Of a stretch of 64,000 nt of DNA, positions 15,774 through 24,407 are shown piece by piece; position 1 is the stretch's first letter, and the number at the start of each line of letters is the position of its first letter. The notes below the pieces were generated by a model. That model searched no databases. It saw only the letters and a list, made by a program, of their open reading frames with translations, and was not told where the DNA came from. The translations under genes and the position numbers were made by a program. The stretch comes from Pseudomonas sp. GM50 (lineage in GTDB: Bacteria; Pseudomonadota; Gammaproteobacteria; Pseudomonadales; Pseudomonadaceae), in the NCBI RefSeq assembly GCF_000282375.1, contig NZ_AKJK01000098.1, positions 17,528 to 81,527 of the forward strand, read 5' to 3'.

Positions 15774-17108
15774 ATGATTCATATCCCGAAATCGGAATAC
15801 AGCCGTCGCCGCAAGGCGCTGATGGCGCAGATGGAACCCAACAGCATCGCCATCCTGCCGGCCGCCGCGGTGGCCATCCGCAACCGTGACGTCGAGCACG
15901 TCTACCGTCAGGACAGTGACTTCCAGTACCTCAGCGGGTTCCCCGAGCCTCAAGCCGTCATCGTCTTGATGCCCGGCCGTGAGCACGGCGAATACGTGCT
16001 GTTTTGCCGGGAACGTAATGCCGAACGGGAATTGTGGGACGGCCTGCGCGCCGGCCAGGAAGGCGCGATCCGCGACTTCGGCGCCGACGACGCATTCCCC
16101 ATCACCGACATCGACGACATCCTGCCGGGCCTGATCGAAGGCCGTGACCGGGTGTACTCGGCCATGGGCAGCAACCCGGAATTCGATCGGCACCTGATGG
16201 ACTGGATCAACGTGATCCGCTCCAAGGCAAATCTCGGCGCCCAGCCACCGAACGAATTCGTTGCCCTGGATCATCTGCTTCACGACATGCGCCTGTATAA
16301 ATCGGCGGCAGAAGTGAAGGTGATGCGCGAAGCCGCACGGATTTCCGCCCAGGCACATATTCGTGCGATGCAGGCCAGTCGTGCCGGTTTGCATGAATTC
16401 AGCCTTGAAGCCGAGCTCGATTACGAGTTCCGCAAGGGTGGGGCGAAGATGCCGGCCTATGGCTCGATCGTCGCGGCGGGGCGCAACAGCTGCATCCTGC
16501 ATTACCAGCAGAATGACGCGGTGCTCAAGGACGGCGATCTGGTGCTGATCGACGCCGGTTGCGAGATCGACTGCTACGCCAGCGACATCACCCGCACCTG
16601 GCCGGTCAACGGCAAGTATTCACCGGAACAGAAGGCGATTTACGAGTTGGTGCTGGCTTCCCAGGAAGCAGCGTTTGCCGAGATCGCGCCGAACAAACAC
16701 TGGAATCAGGCGCACGAAGCCACGGTCCGGGTGATTACCGCCGGTCTGGTGAAGTTGGGCCTGTTGCAGGGCGACGTCGACGAGTTGATCGCCAGCGAAG
16801 CCTACAAGGCGTTTTACATGCACCGCGCCGGCCACTGGCTGGGCATGGATGTGCACGACGTTGGCGAGTACAAGGTCGGCGGCGAATGGCGCGTGCTGGA
16901 AGTCGGCATGGCGCTGACGGTCGAGCCGGGCATTTACATTGCTGCGGACAACCAGAACGTAGCGAAGAAATGGCGCGGCATTGGCGTGCGCATCGAGGAC
17001 GACGTAGTGGTCACCAAAACCGGTTGTGAAATCCTGACTAACGGCGTGCCGAAAACGGTCGCCGAGATCGAAGCCTTGATGGCCGCCGCACGGACACAAG
17101 CGGCATGA
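15774..17108 (+). CDS. pepP: Xaa-Pro aminopeptidase
   Basis: A 444-aa dimetallic (Mn) peptidase that removes N-terminal residues preceding proline. The N-terminal creatinase-like domain spans residues 1-165; the pita-bread catalytic domain contains all five ligands: two Asp in LIDAGCEIDCYASDITRTWP, His in HRAGHWLGMDVHDVG, Glu in TVEPGIYI and Glu in GIGVRIEDDVVVT. The length matches E. coli PepP. Its stop overlaps the ubiH start (ATGA), the pepP-ubiH-ubiI order conserved in gammaproteobacteria. Confidence 0.97.
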   Translation: MIHIPKSEYSRRRKALMAQMEPNSIAILPAAAVAIRNRDVEHVYRQDSDFQYLSGFPEPQAVIVLMPGREHGEYVLFCRERNAERELWDGLRAGQEGAIRDFGADDAFPITDIDDILPGLIEGRDRVYSAMGSNPEFDRHLMDWINVIRSKANLGAQPPNEFVALDHLLHDMRLYKSAAEVKVMREAARISAQAHIRAMQASRAGLHEFSLEAELDYEFRKGGAKMPAYGSIVAAGRNSCILHYQQNDAVLKDGDLVLIDAGCEIDCYASDITRTWPVNGKYSPEQKAIYELVLASQEAAFAEIAPNKHWNQAHEATVRVITAGLVKLGLLQGDVDELIASEAYKAFYMHRAGHWLGMDVHDVGEYKVGGEWRVLEVGMALTVEPGIYIAADNQNVAKKWRGIGVRIEDDVVVTKTGCEILTNGVPKTVAEIEALMAAARTQAA

Positions 17109-18292
17109 GTCGAGTCAATCTGGCAATCATCGGCGGGGGCCTGGTCGGCGCCAGTCTGGCGTTGGCGTTGCAGGCCGGGGCCAAGGCCCGTGGCTGGAAG
17201 ATCGTGCTGATCGAACCCTTTGCCCCCGGCGACACCTATCAACCGAGTTATGACGCCCGCTCTTCGGCGCTGTCCTTCGGTGCACGACAGATTTATCAAC
17301 GGTTGGGCGTGTGGCAGGAAATCTCCCGCCGCGCCGAGCCGATCAAGCAGATTCATGTCTCCGACCGTGGACGTTTCTCCACCGCGCGGCTGTCGGCGAT
17401 GGAAGAGGGCGTTCCGGCGCTGGGTTATGTGGTTGAAAACGCCTGGCTTGGCCAATGCCTCTGGCAAGGTCTGGACAAGGACGTGATCAGTTGGCGCTGC
17501 CCGGCGGAAGTTACCCGCATGGAGCCTCTGACCGACGGCTATCGTCTGACGCTCAACGATGAAACCATCCTGGAATGCGACCTTGCGGTGCTCGCCGATG
17601 GCGGCCGTTCCGGCTTGCGTGAGCAACTGGGAATCGGCATCAAGAAACGCCCGTATAACCAGAGCGCGCTGATCGCCAACATCACCCCCAGCGAAGCGCA
17701 CAACGGCATGGCCTTCGAGCGTTTCACCGACGATGGTCCGATGGCCTTGTTGCCGCTTCCGGAAAACCGCTGCGCGCTGGTCTGGACCCGTCTGGGCATG
17801 GACGCGCAGCGGCTGGCAGCCCTTGATGACCGCAGCTTTCTCGGCGAGTTGCAGGGCATCTTCGGCTATCGCCTCGGCACGCTGAAGCAGGTCGGCGCCC
17901 GGCATTTGTATCCGTTGTCGCTGATCGAGGCCGAGGAACAAGTCCGCCCGCATCTGGCGATCCTCGGCAACGCCGCCCACAGCCTGCATCCGATTGCCGG
18001 GCAGGGTTTCAACCTGTCGTTGCGTGACGCCCAGGCGCTGGCTGACAGTTTGTTGGGCAGCGAGACAGCACCCGGCGACTTCGCCACCTTGCAGGCCTAC
18101 CGCGAGCGTCAGCGAATGGATCAGAACCTGACCGTGGGCTTCTCCGATCAGGTCACCCGGTTATTCGGCAGCACTCAGCCGCTGGTTTCCCTGGGCCGCA
18201 ACATCGGCCTGCTTGGCCTTGATCTGCTGCCGCCGGCCAAGCGCTGGTTTGCCCGGCAGGCCATGGGGCTGGGTACGCGTCCCGATGCTTGA
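17105..18292 (+). CDS. ubiH: 2-octaprenyl-6-methoxyphenol hydroxylase UbiH
   Basis: A 395-aa FAD monooxygenase of ubiquinone synthesis. The dinucleotide fold is IGGGLVGASLALAL near residues 8-21, the DG motif is LADGGRSGLREQ, and the ribose-binding motif is LGNAAHSLHPIAGQGFNLS, where Asn replaces the usual Asp, as in E. coli UbiH. The protein belongs to the soluble Ubi complex at the inner membrane. The start overlaps the pepP stop by 4 nt. A 37-codon ORF overlaps its last 8 bp and leads toward ubiI. Confidence 0.95.
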   Translation: MSRVNLAIIGGGLVGASLALALQAGAKARGWKIVLIEPFAPGDTYQPSYDARSSALSFGARQIYQRLGVWQEISRRAEPIKQIHVSDRGRFSTARLSAMEEGVPALGYVVENAWLGQCLWQGLDKDVISWRCPAEVTRMEPLTDGYRLTLNDETILECDLAVLADGGRSGLREQLGIGIKKRPYNQSALIANITPSEAHNGMAFERFTDDGPMALLPLPENRCALVWTRLGMDAQRLAALDDRSFLGELQGIFGYRLGTLKQVGARHLYPLSLIEAEEQVRPHLAILGNAAHSLHPIAGQGFNLSLRDAQALADSLLGSETAPGDFATLQAYRERQRMDQNLTVGFSDQVTRLFGSTQPLVSLGRNIGLLGLDLLPPAKRWFARQAMGLGTRPDA

Positions 18293-18398
18293 GTGGCTGG
18301 CGAACCCAGTCGAAATTCACGACGACGCAGGCACCTTGGTGGCGTGCGTCGAGAAAACCCTTTACGTGCGGCTCAAGCCGCAAGCGAGACAGGCTTAA
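18285..18398 (+). CDS. Possible 37-aa protein between ubiH and ubiI
   Basis: A short ORF (MLEWLANPVEIHDDAGTL...) starts inside the ubiH end and stops 3 bp before the ubiI start. It fills an otherwise unexplained 109-bp gap in a tightly packed operon. It has no convincing ribosome site and could rely on coupling to ubiH. I recall a small gene annotated at this place in P. aeruginosa (PA5222), but cannot check. No function is suggested. Confidence 0.4.
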   Translation: MLEWLANPVEIHDDAGTLVACVEKTLYVRLKPQARQA

Positions 18399-18401
18399 AG
18401 C

Positions 18402-19625
18402 ATGGAAATGCGCGCAGATCTGCTGATTGTCGGGGCCGGAATGGTCGGCAGCGCCCTGGCGCTGGCGTTACAAAACAGCGGGCTCGAAGTCCTGTTGCTG
18501 GACGGCAGTCCCCTGAGCGTCAAACCCTTCGATGGCCAGGCGCCGTTCGAACCGCGAGTGAGCGCCTTGTCGGCCGCCAGCCAGCGAATACTCGAACGCC
18601 TGGGTGTCTGGGATGGCATCGCCAATCGACGCAGCAGTCCTTACACCGACATGCATGTCTGGGACGGCAGCGGCACCGGGCAGATTCATTTCTCGGCGAC
18701 CAGCGTACATGCCGAAGTGCTCGGGCACATCGTCGAAAACCGCGTGGTTCAGGACGCCTTGCTCGACCGACTGCACGACTGCGATCTCGGGATGCTGGCC
18801 AATGCGCGTCTGGAGCAAATGCGCCGCTCCGGTGACGACTGGTTGCTGACCCTGGCCGATGGCCGCACCTTGCGGGCACCTTTGGTGATCGCGGCGGATG
18901 GCGCCAACTCGGCCGTTCGGCGCCTGACCGGCGTTGCGACTCGCGAGTGGGATTACATGCATCACGCGATCGTTACCAGTGTGCGCAGCTCAAAATCTCA
19001 TCAAATGACCGCCTGGCAGCGTTTCACCGACAATGGCCCGCTGGCGTTTCTGCCACTGGAGCGGGACGGCCAGCAGGATTGGTGCTCGATCGTCTGGTCG
19101 ACCACGCCGAGCGAAGCCGAGCGCTTGATGGCGCTGGATGACGAAGGCTTCTGCAAGGCGCTGGAGCGGTCCTTCGAAGGCTGCCTCGGCACGGTGCTCA
19201 GCGCCGACCCGCGTTTGTGCGTGCCGCTGCGTCAGCGTCATGCCAAGCGTTACGTGGCTGAAGGCCTGGCGCTGATCGGCGACGCGGCCCATACCATCCA
19301 TCCGCTGGCCGGGCAGGGCGTGAACCTCGGTTTCCTCGATGCCGCGGTGCTGGCCGAAGTGCTGCTGCAAGCGGCCACGCGCGGCGAACGGTTGGCGGAC
19401 GTGAAAGTGCTCAGTCGCTATGAGCGTCGGCGCATGCCCCACAATCTGGCCTTGATGGCGGCGATGGAAGGGTTCGAGCGACTGTTCCAGGCCGATCCGT
19501 TGCCGGTGCGCTGGTTGCGTAATACCGGGTTGAAGATGGTCGACCAGATGCCCGAGGCCAAGGCGTTGTTCGTTCGTGAAGCGCTTGGGTTGATTGGGGA
19601 TTTGCCGGCGTTGGCCAAGGCCTGA
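18402..19625 (+). CDS. ubiI: 2-octaprenylphenol hydroxylase UbiI/VisC
   Basis: A 407-aa FAD-dependent aromatic hydroxylase, paralogous to UbiH. It has LIVGAGMVGSALALALQ at residues 8-24, the DG motif IAADGANSAVR near 168 and the FAD ribose motif LIGDAAHTIHPLAGQGVNLGF near 291. It hydroxylates the C5 position of the polyprenylphenol ring in ubiquinone synthesis. It closes the ygfB-pepP-ubiH-ubiI operon and is followed by a REP pair. Distinguishing UbiI from UbiF-like homologues rests on its position next to ubiH. Confidence 0.9.
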   Translation: MEMRADLLIVGAGMVGSALALALQNSGLEVLLLDGSPLSVKPFDGQAPFEPRVSALSAASQRILERLGVWDGIANRRSSPYTDMHVWDGSGTGQIHFSATSVHAEVLGHIVENRVVQDALLDRLHDCDLGMLANARLEQMRRSGDDWLLTLADGRTLRAPLVIAADGANSAVRRLTGVATREWDYMHHAIVTSVRSSKSHQMTAWQRFTDNGPLAFLPLERDGQQDWCSIVWSTTPSEAERLMALDDEGFCKALERSFEGCLGTVLSADPRLCVPLRQRHAKRYVAEGLALIGDAAHTIHPLAGQGVNLGFLDAAVLAEVLLQAATRGERLADVKVLSRYERRRMPHNLALMAAMEGFERLFQADPLPVRWLRNTGLKMVDQMPEAKALFVREALGLIGDLPALAKA

Positions 19626-19644
19626 GATCTTCGCTGGGGCTGAT

Positions 19645-19746
19645 GGCCTCTTCGCGGGCAAGCCTCGCTCCTACAGGTTTTGTGTCGTTTGCCAATGTCG
19701 CGGTTGACCCAATCCCTGTAGGAGCGAGGCTTGCCCGCGAAGGCGT
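19645..19746. repeat. REP pair, GCGAGGCTTGCCCGCG type
   Basis: Inverted copies of GTAGGAGCGAGGCTTGCCCGC at both ends with a 45-bp linker, 20 bp after the ubiI stop. Confidence 0.9.
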
Positions 19747-19818
19747 CGGTACATCCACCACCAATCTCGGTTATGCAACATCCGGTAACTCCTCCACTCA
19801 CTGTTCGATTGAGAAGCG

Positions 19819-19839
19819 AAATGTGAGTCCTTATCATTT
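19819..19839. promoter_or_regulatory. Weak Fur-box candidate
   Basis: AAATGTGAGTCCTTATCATTT has 5-bp AAATG/CATTT arms and matches a 7-1-7 Fur site at about 10 of 14 positions. It lies 34 bp before the iron-binding-protein gene. The left half is poor, so this is tentative. Confidence 0.35.
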
Positions 19840-19872
19840 GGCCCCACTTTCCCCATTCGAGAGACCGCTTCC

Positions 19873-20877
19873 ATGTTGGCACCCAAGCGTCTACTGACCG
19901 CACTGGCCCTGACCCTGATTGGCAGCACCGCCGCCCAGGCCGCCGACGAGGTGGTGGTTTACTCCTCGCGCATCGATGAGCTGATCAAGCCAGTCTTCGA
20001 TGCCTACACCCAGAAAACCGGCGTGCAGGTGAAGTTCATCACCGACAAGGAAGCGCCGCTGATGCAGCGGATCAAGGCAGAGGGCGAAAATGCCACCGCC
20101 GACCTGCTGCTGACCGTCGATGCCGGCAACCTCTGGCAGGCCGAGCAGATGGGCATCCTCCAGCCGTTCACGTCCAAGGTGATCGATGCCAACATTCCGC
20201 TGCAATACCGCGCTTCCTCCCATGCCTGGACCGGCCTGAGCCTGCGGGCGCGGACCATCGCCTACTCCACCGACCGGGTGAAACCCGGTGAGCTGACCAC
20301 CTACGAGGCGCTGGCCGATAAGCAGTGGGAAGGCCGCCTGTGCCTGCGCACGGCGAAGAAGGTCTACAACCAGTCCCTGACCGCCACGATGATCGAAGTC
20401 CATGGCGCCGAGAAAACCGAGAAGATCCTCAAGGGCTGGGTCAACAACCTGTCCACCGACGTGTTCTCCGACGACATTGCCGTGCTGGAGGCGATCAACG
20501 CCGGTCAGTGCGATGTCGGCATCGTCAACACTTACTACTACGGCCGTCTGCACAAACAGAAGCCGGACCTGCCGGTGAAGCTGTTCTGGCCGAATCAGGG
20601 CGACCGTGGCGTGCACGTCAACCTGTCGGGCATCGGCCTGACCAAACACGCACCGCATCCGGAAGCTGCCAAGGCGCTGGTGGAATGGATGACCACGCCT
20701 GAAGCACAGAAGATTTTCGCTGACGTGAACCAGGAATTCCCGGCCAATCCTGCCGTTCAGCCTTCAGCTGAGGTAGCGAGTTGGGGCAAGTTTGTGGCCG
20801 ACACCTTGCCGGTAGAAATCGCCGGCAAGCGTCAGGCCGAAGCGATCCGGCTGATGGATCGGGCTGGCTGGAACTGA
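19873..20877 (+). CDS. Periplasmic Fe(III)-binding protein of an ABC importer
   Basis: A 334-aa FbpA/HitA-like protein. The signal peptide is residues 1-23 (MLAPKRLLTALALTLIG to AQAA). The mature part begins DEVVVYSSRIDELIKPVFDAY and has the iron-ligand region CDVGIVNTYYYGRL, where the paired Tyr residues bind Fe(III). Next, past a palindromic repeat, is the permease gene; no ATPase gene adjoins, so the ATPase must be elsewhere. This is the arrangement I recall for PA5217-PA5216. Iron and Fur control are likely but the Fur box is weak. Confidence 0.9.
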   Translation: MLAPKRLLTALALTLIGSTAAQAADEVVVYSSRIDELIKPVFDAYTQKTGVQVKFITDKEAPLMQRIKAEGENATADLLLTVDAGNLWQAEQMGILQPFTSKVIDANIPLQYRASSHAWTGLSLRARTIAYSTDRVKPGELTTYEALADKQWEGRLCLRTAKKVYNQSLTATMIEVHGAEKTEKILKGWVNNLSTDVFSDDIAVLEAINAGQCDVGIVNTYYYGRLHKQKPDLPVKLFWPNQGDRGVHVNLSGIGLTKHAPHPEAAKALVEWMTTPEAQKIFADVNQEFPANPAVQPSAEVASWGKFVADTLPVEIAGKRQAEAIRLMDRAGWN

Positions 20878-20892
20878 GTCTGTTGTTTTAAA

Positions 20893-20976
20893 GGTCAAAA
20901 GATCGCAGCCTGCGGCGGCTCCTACCGGGTGTACATCATCCCAATGTAGGAGCTGCCGCAGGCTGCGATCTTTTTG
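20893..20976. repeat. Palindromic repeat, GATCGCAGCCTGCGGC type
   Basis: AAAGATCGCAGCCTGCGGCG and its inverted counterpart flank a 25-bp centre. This is a different REP family from the others in the window. It sits between the binding-protein and permease genes and may dampen permease expression. Confidence 0.88.
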
Positions 20977-21017
20977 CGGTTTGCATACACTTCGTTGATT
21001 TACCCGAGAGCTTTTCC

Positions 21018-22634
21018 TTGGCCCACCCCGCCCAACGCCGCTGGTATCCCCTGGTCTTCGCCATTGCTGCGCTGGTCCTGCTGCCCCTGAGTGTCCTGCT
21101 TCTTTCCTGGCAAACCATCGATCAGCAGATCTGGTCCCACCTGTGGGACACCCAGATGCCGCGACTGCTGGGCAATACCCTCACGCTGGTCCTCGGCGTC
21201 GGTTTCGGCGTAACGCTGCTGGGCGTCAGCCTGGCCTGGCTCACCAGCCTCTGCGAATTCCCCGGGCGGCGTTGGCTGGACTGGGCGCTGATGTTGCCCT
21301 TTGCGATTCCTGCTTACGTGCTGGCATTCGTCTTCGTTGGCCTGTTGGATTTTGCCGGCCCTGTGCAAACCTTGCTGCGCGAATGGTTCGGCAGCGGGCT
21401 GAGGCTGCCCCGAGTGCGCTCCACCGGCGGTGTGATTCTGGTGCTGGTGCTGGTTTTCTATCCGTACGTTTACCTGTTGGCGCGTAGCGCATTCCTGGCT
21501 CAGGGCAAAGGCTTGATGGAAGCGGCGCGAGTCCTTGGGCAATCCCCGTGGCAGGCGTTCTGGCGAGTGGCGTTGCCCATGGCACGTCCGGCCATCGGCG
21601 CGGGAGTGGCGTTGGCGCTGATGGAAACCCTGGCGGATTTTGGTGCGGTGTCGGTGTTCAACTTCGACACGTTCACCACCGCTATCTACAAAACCTGGTA
21701 TGGCTTTTTCAGTCTTTCCACGGCCGCGCAACTGGCCAGCCTGTTGCTGTTGGTGGTGATGATCGTACTGTATGGCGAGCGCCGTGCCCGCGGGGCCAAT
21801 CGGGCGAGCAACGAACGACCGCGGGTCAAGGCGTTGTATCACCTGCGCGGGGTCAAGGCGCTGGCGGCCATGAGCTGGTGTGGTCTGGTATTTGCCTGCG
21901 CCTTCGTCATTCCCGTGCTGCAACTGGTGGTGTGGTTCTGGCAACGTGGGCGCTTCGATCTGGATGAGCGTTATGCCGGATTGATCATCCACACCCTGTA
22001 CCTGGGCGGCATGGCGGCGTTGATCACCGTCAGTGTCGCTCTGGTGCTGGCCTTTGCCCGTCGATTGGCGCCGACCCGGGCGATCCGTTCCGGCATCAGT
22101 CTGGCCAACCTTGGCTACGCCTTGCCGGGCTCGGTGCTGGCGGTGTCGATCATGCTGGCGTTCAGTTACCTGGATCGCGAACTGGTGATCCCGCTGTCGG
22201 GATGGCTTGGCGGCGCGGGCAAACCGTTACTGCTGGGCAGTCTGTCGGCGTTGTTGCTGGCCTATCTGGTGCGTTTTATCGCGGTGGCCTATGGACCGCT
22301 GGAAAGCAGCCTGGCGCGAATACGGCCATCTTTGCCTGAAGCAGCACGTAGCCTTGGCGTCAGTGGGCCACGACTGTTTTTCAAAGTGTATCTGCCGCTA
22401 CTGCTGCCGGGCACGTTGAGCGCGGCGTTGCTGGTGTTCGTCGATGTGCTCAAGGAAATGCCCGCGACCCTGCTGATGCGCCCGTTTGGCTGGGACACGC
22501 TGGCGGTGCGGATCTTTGAAATGACCAGCGAAGGCGAGTGGGCGAGGGCCTCGTTGCCGGCACTGACCCTGGTGTTGGTCGGGTTGTTACCGGTCATCGG
22601 ATTGATCCGACGTTCGGCGCATCGAAACGCGTAG
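21018..22634 (+). CDS. Iron ABC transporter permease, fused two-domain type
   Basis: A 538-aa inner-membrane protein of the FbpB/HitB type with two tandem BPD_transp_1 units and about twelve helices. The two EAA loops are MEAARVLGQSPWQAFWRVALP (about 173-193) and LPEAARSLGVSGPRLFFKVYLP (about 445-466). It starts with TTG at 21018 behind a GAGAG ribosome site; no ATG fits before the first helix. A 140-bp gap holding a palindromic repeat separates it from the binding-protein gene, so expression may be stepped down. Substrate assignment follows the neighbour. Confidence 0.9.
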   Translation: MAHPAQRRWYPLVFAIAALVLLPLSVLLLSWQTIDQQIWSHLWDTQMPRLLGNTLTLVLGVGFGVTLLGVSLAWLTSLCEFPGRRWLDWALMLPFAIPAYVLAFVFVGLLDFAGPVQTLLREWFGSGLRLPRVRSTGGVILVLVLVFYPYVYLLARSAFLAQGKGLMEAARVLGQSPWQAFWRVALPMARPAIGAGVALALMETLADFGAVSVFNFDTFTTAIYKTWYGFFSLSTAAQLASLLLLVVMIVLYGERRARGANRASNERPRVKALYHLRGVKALAAMSWCGLVFACAFVIPVLQLVVWFWQRGRFDLDERYAGLIIHTLYLGGMAALITVSVALVLAFARRLAPTRAIRSGISLANLGYALPGSVLAVSIMLAFSYLDRELVIPLSGWLGGAGKPLLLGSLSALLLAYLVRFIAVAYGPLESSLARIRPSLPEAARSLGVSGPRLFFKVYLPLLLPGTLSAALLVFVDVLKEMPATLLMRPFGWDTLAVRIFEMTSEGEWARASLPALTLVLVGLLPVIGLIRRSAHRNA

Positions 22635-22789
22635 GTGTCAGTCCTACACCTTGCGGCTACAATGCGCGGCATTCGGTGCGGTCCGTCTTTCAGACCGGGT
22701 CGCTGAAACGGCTGAAAGCCTTTATTTCAAGGCATTTCAACCCGTACAGCGCCTGTCCGCACCTTCGCCACGCCCGGAAGGAGAAACCC

Positions 22790-23872
22790 ATGGGACAGCG
22801 TACGCCTCTGTATGACCTTCATCTCGCCCTCGGCGCGAAGATGGTCGATTTTGGCGGTTGGGATATGCCTCTGCATTACGGCTCGCAGGTCGAGGAACAC
22901 CATCAGGTGCGCCGCGATTGCGGGGTTTTCGATGTATCCCACATGACCGTGATCGATGTTGACGGCCCCCAGGCCAAGGCCTGGCTTCAGTATTTACTGG
23001 CCAATGACGTCGAGCGTCTGCACAGCCCCGGCCGTGCCTTGTACAGCGCCATGCTCAACGAGCACGGCGGCATCGTCGACGACATGATCGTCTACCGCCT
23101 CGAGGATGGTTATCGCCTGGTGGTGAACGCCTCCACCCGCAATCAGGACCTGGCCTGGATGCAAGCTCATCTCGGCGACTTCGATGTGCGGCTCAACGAG
23201 CGCTCCGAGCTGGCGATGCTGGCCATTCAAGGGCCTCACGCCCGGCACAAGATTGCCGAACTGGTGACTCAGTCCCGTGGCACGCTGATTCAGCAGCTCA
23301 AATATTTCGAAGGTCAGACTGACGGTGACTGGTTCATCGCGCGCACCGGTTACACCGGTGAGGATGGTCTGGAAATCGTGCTGCCCGCCGATCAGGCACC
23401 GGGCTTTTTCAACGATCTGGTGGGCGCGGGTATTTCCCCGATCGGCCTTGGCGCGCGCGATACCTTGCGTGTTGAAGCTGGCATGAACCTCTACGGTCAG
23501 GACATTCATCAAGAAGTCTCGCCATTGGCCTCCAACATGGCCTGGAGCATTGCCTGGGAACCGGCCACGCGTCAGTTCATTGGCCGCACTGCCCTGGAAG
23601 CCGAACAGGCCAATGACGTACAGCACAAACTGGTGGGTCTGGTCCTTGAAGAGCGTGGGGTTTTACGCGCGCATCAGGTGGTTCGCATCGCCGATGTTGG
23701 CGAAGGGGAGATCACCAGTGGTAGTTTCTCTCCTACGCTTAGCAAGTCGATTGCACTGGCGCGCGTGCCGGTGGCCACCGCCGACCGCGCCGAAGTGGAA
23801 ATCCGTGGCAAGTGGTACCCGGTTCGAGTGGTCAAACCGACCTTCGTACGCCACGGCAAAACCTTGATCTAA
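22790..23872 (+). CDS. gcvT: Glycine cleavage system T protein
   Basis: A 360-aa tetrahydrofolate-dependent aminomethyltransferase: it takes the methylamine from lipoyl-GcvH, releases ammonia and forms 5,10-methylene-THF. Typical segments are TPLYDLHLALGAKMVDFGGWDMPLHYG, the catalytic Asp in the GRALYSAMLNEHGGIVDDMI region and ARTGYTGEDGLEI. The ATG at 22790 has GGAAGGAG just before it. gcvH follows 50 bp later. I looked for a glycine riboswitch in the 155-bp leader and saw none. Confidence 0.97.
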   Translation: MGQRTPLYDLHLALGAKMVDFGGWDMPLHYGSQVEEHHQVRRDCGVFDVSHMTVIDVDGPQAKAWLQYLLANDVERLHSPGRALYSAMLNEHGGIVDDMIVYRLEDGYRLVVNASTRNQDLAWMQAHLGDFDVRLNERSELAMLAIQGPHARHKIAELVTQSRGTLIQQLKYFEGQTDGDWFIARTGYTGEDGLEIVLPADQAPGFFNDLVGAGISPIGLGARDTLRVEAGMNLYGQDIHQEVSPLASNMAWSIAWEPATRQFIGRTALEAEQANDVQHKLVGLVLEERGVLRAHQVVRIADVGEGEITSGSFSPTLSKSIALARVPVATADRAEVEIRGKWYPVRVVKPTFVRHGKTLI

Positions 23873-23922
23873 CTTTTTTTGGCGGGCAATGACCGCTGAC
23901 ATTTTTCTTGAGGACACAGAAC

Positions 23923-24309
23923 ATGAGCGAAATCCCTGTCGACCTGCGTTTTGCCGAAAGTCACGAATGGGCCCGTCTAGACCATGATGGCGGCGTGAAA
24001 GTGGGTATTTCAGACCATGCTCAGGAAGCCTTGGGTGACGTAGTGTTCGTTGAGCTGCCGGAAATCGGCAAAGTGTTCGCTGCCGGCGAGGCTGCGGGTG
24101 TCGTCGAGTCGGTCAAGGCTGCCTCCGATATCTACTCGCCAGTTTCCGGCACAGTCATTGCCGTCAACGAAGAGTTGGCCAACAACCCTGAACTGGTCAA
24201 CAGCGCGCCTTATGACAGCTGGTTCTTCAAACTCGAGCCAAGCGATACCTCTGAGTTGGACAATCTGCTGCTCGATGCAGGTGCCTACAAGGCCGCCATC
24301 GGCGAGTAA
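23923..24309 (+). CDS. gcvH: Glycine cleavage system H protein
   Basis: A 128-aa lipoyl-carrier protein that shuttles the aminomethyl group between GcvP, GcvT and the L protein. The lipoylated Lys is residue 65 in GVVESVKAASDIYSPVSG, and the N-terminal FAESHEWARLD is diagnostic. The start at 23923 (MSEIPVDLRF) has GAGG upstream; the earlier in-frame ATG lacks one. It is co-oriented with gcvT. The next gene is on the opposite strand, so gcvP is separated from gcvTH by about 1.4 kb. Confidence 0.97.
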   Translation: MSEIPVDLRFAESHEWARLDHDGGVKVGISDHAQEALGDVVFVELPEIGKVFAAGEAAGVVESVKAASDIYSPVSGTVIAVNEELANNPELVNSAPYDSWFFKLEPSDTSELDNLLLDAGAYKAAIGE

Positions 24310-24310
24310 T

Positions 24311-24406
24311 TCATGTGGGAGCGAGCCTGCTCGCGAAAGCGGTGTGTCAGTAAACATTTATGCCAACTGACACGCCCACTTCGCGAGCAGGCTCGCTCCC
24401 ACAGGT
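24311..24406. repeat. REP pair, GAGCGAGCCTGCTCGC type
   Basis: Inverted copies flank a 45-bp linker holding a further GTGTCAGT/ACTGACAC inverted repeat, between the convergent ends of gcvH and the aminotransferase gene. Confidence 0.9.
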
Positions 24407-24407
24407 T

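Noticed and set aside
22635..22789. Possible glycine riboswitch before gcvT
   Set aside because: I looked for the conserved paired-aptamer features and found none. A covariance-model search would settle it.
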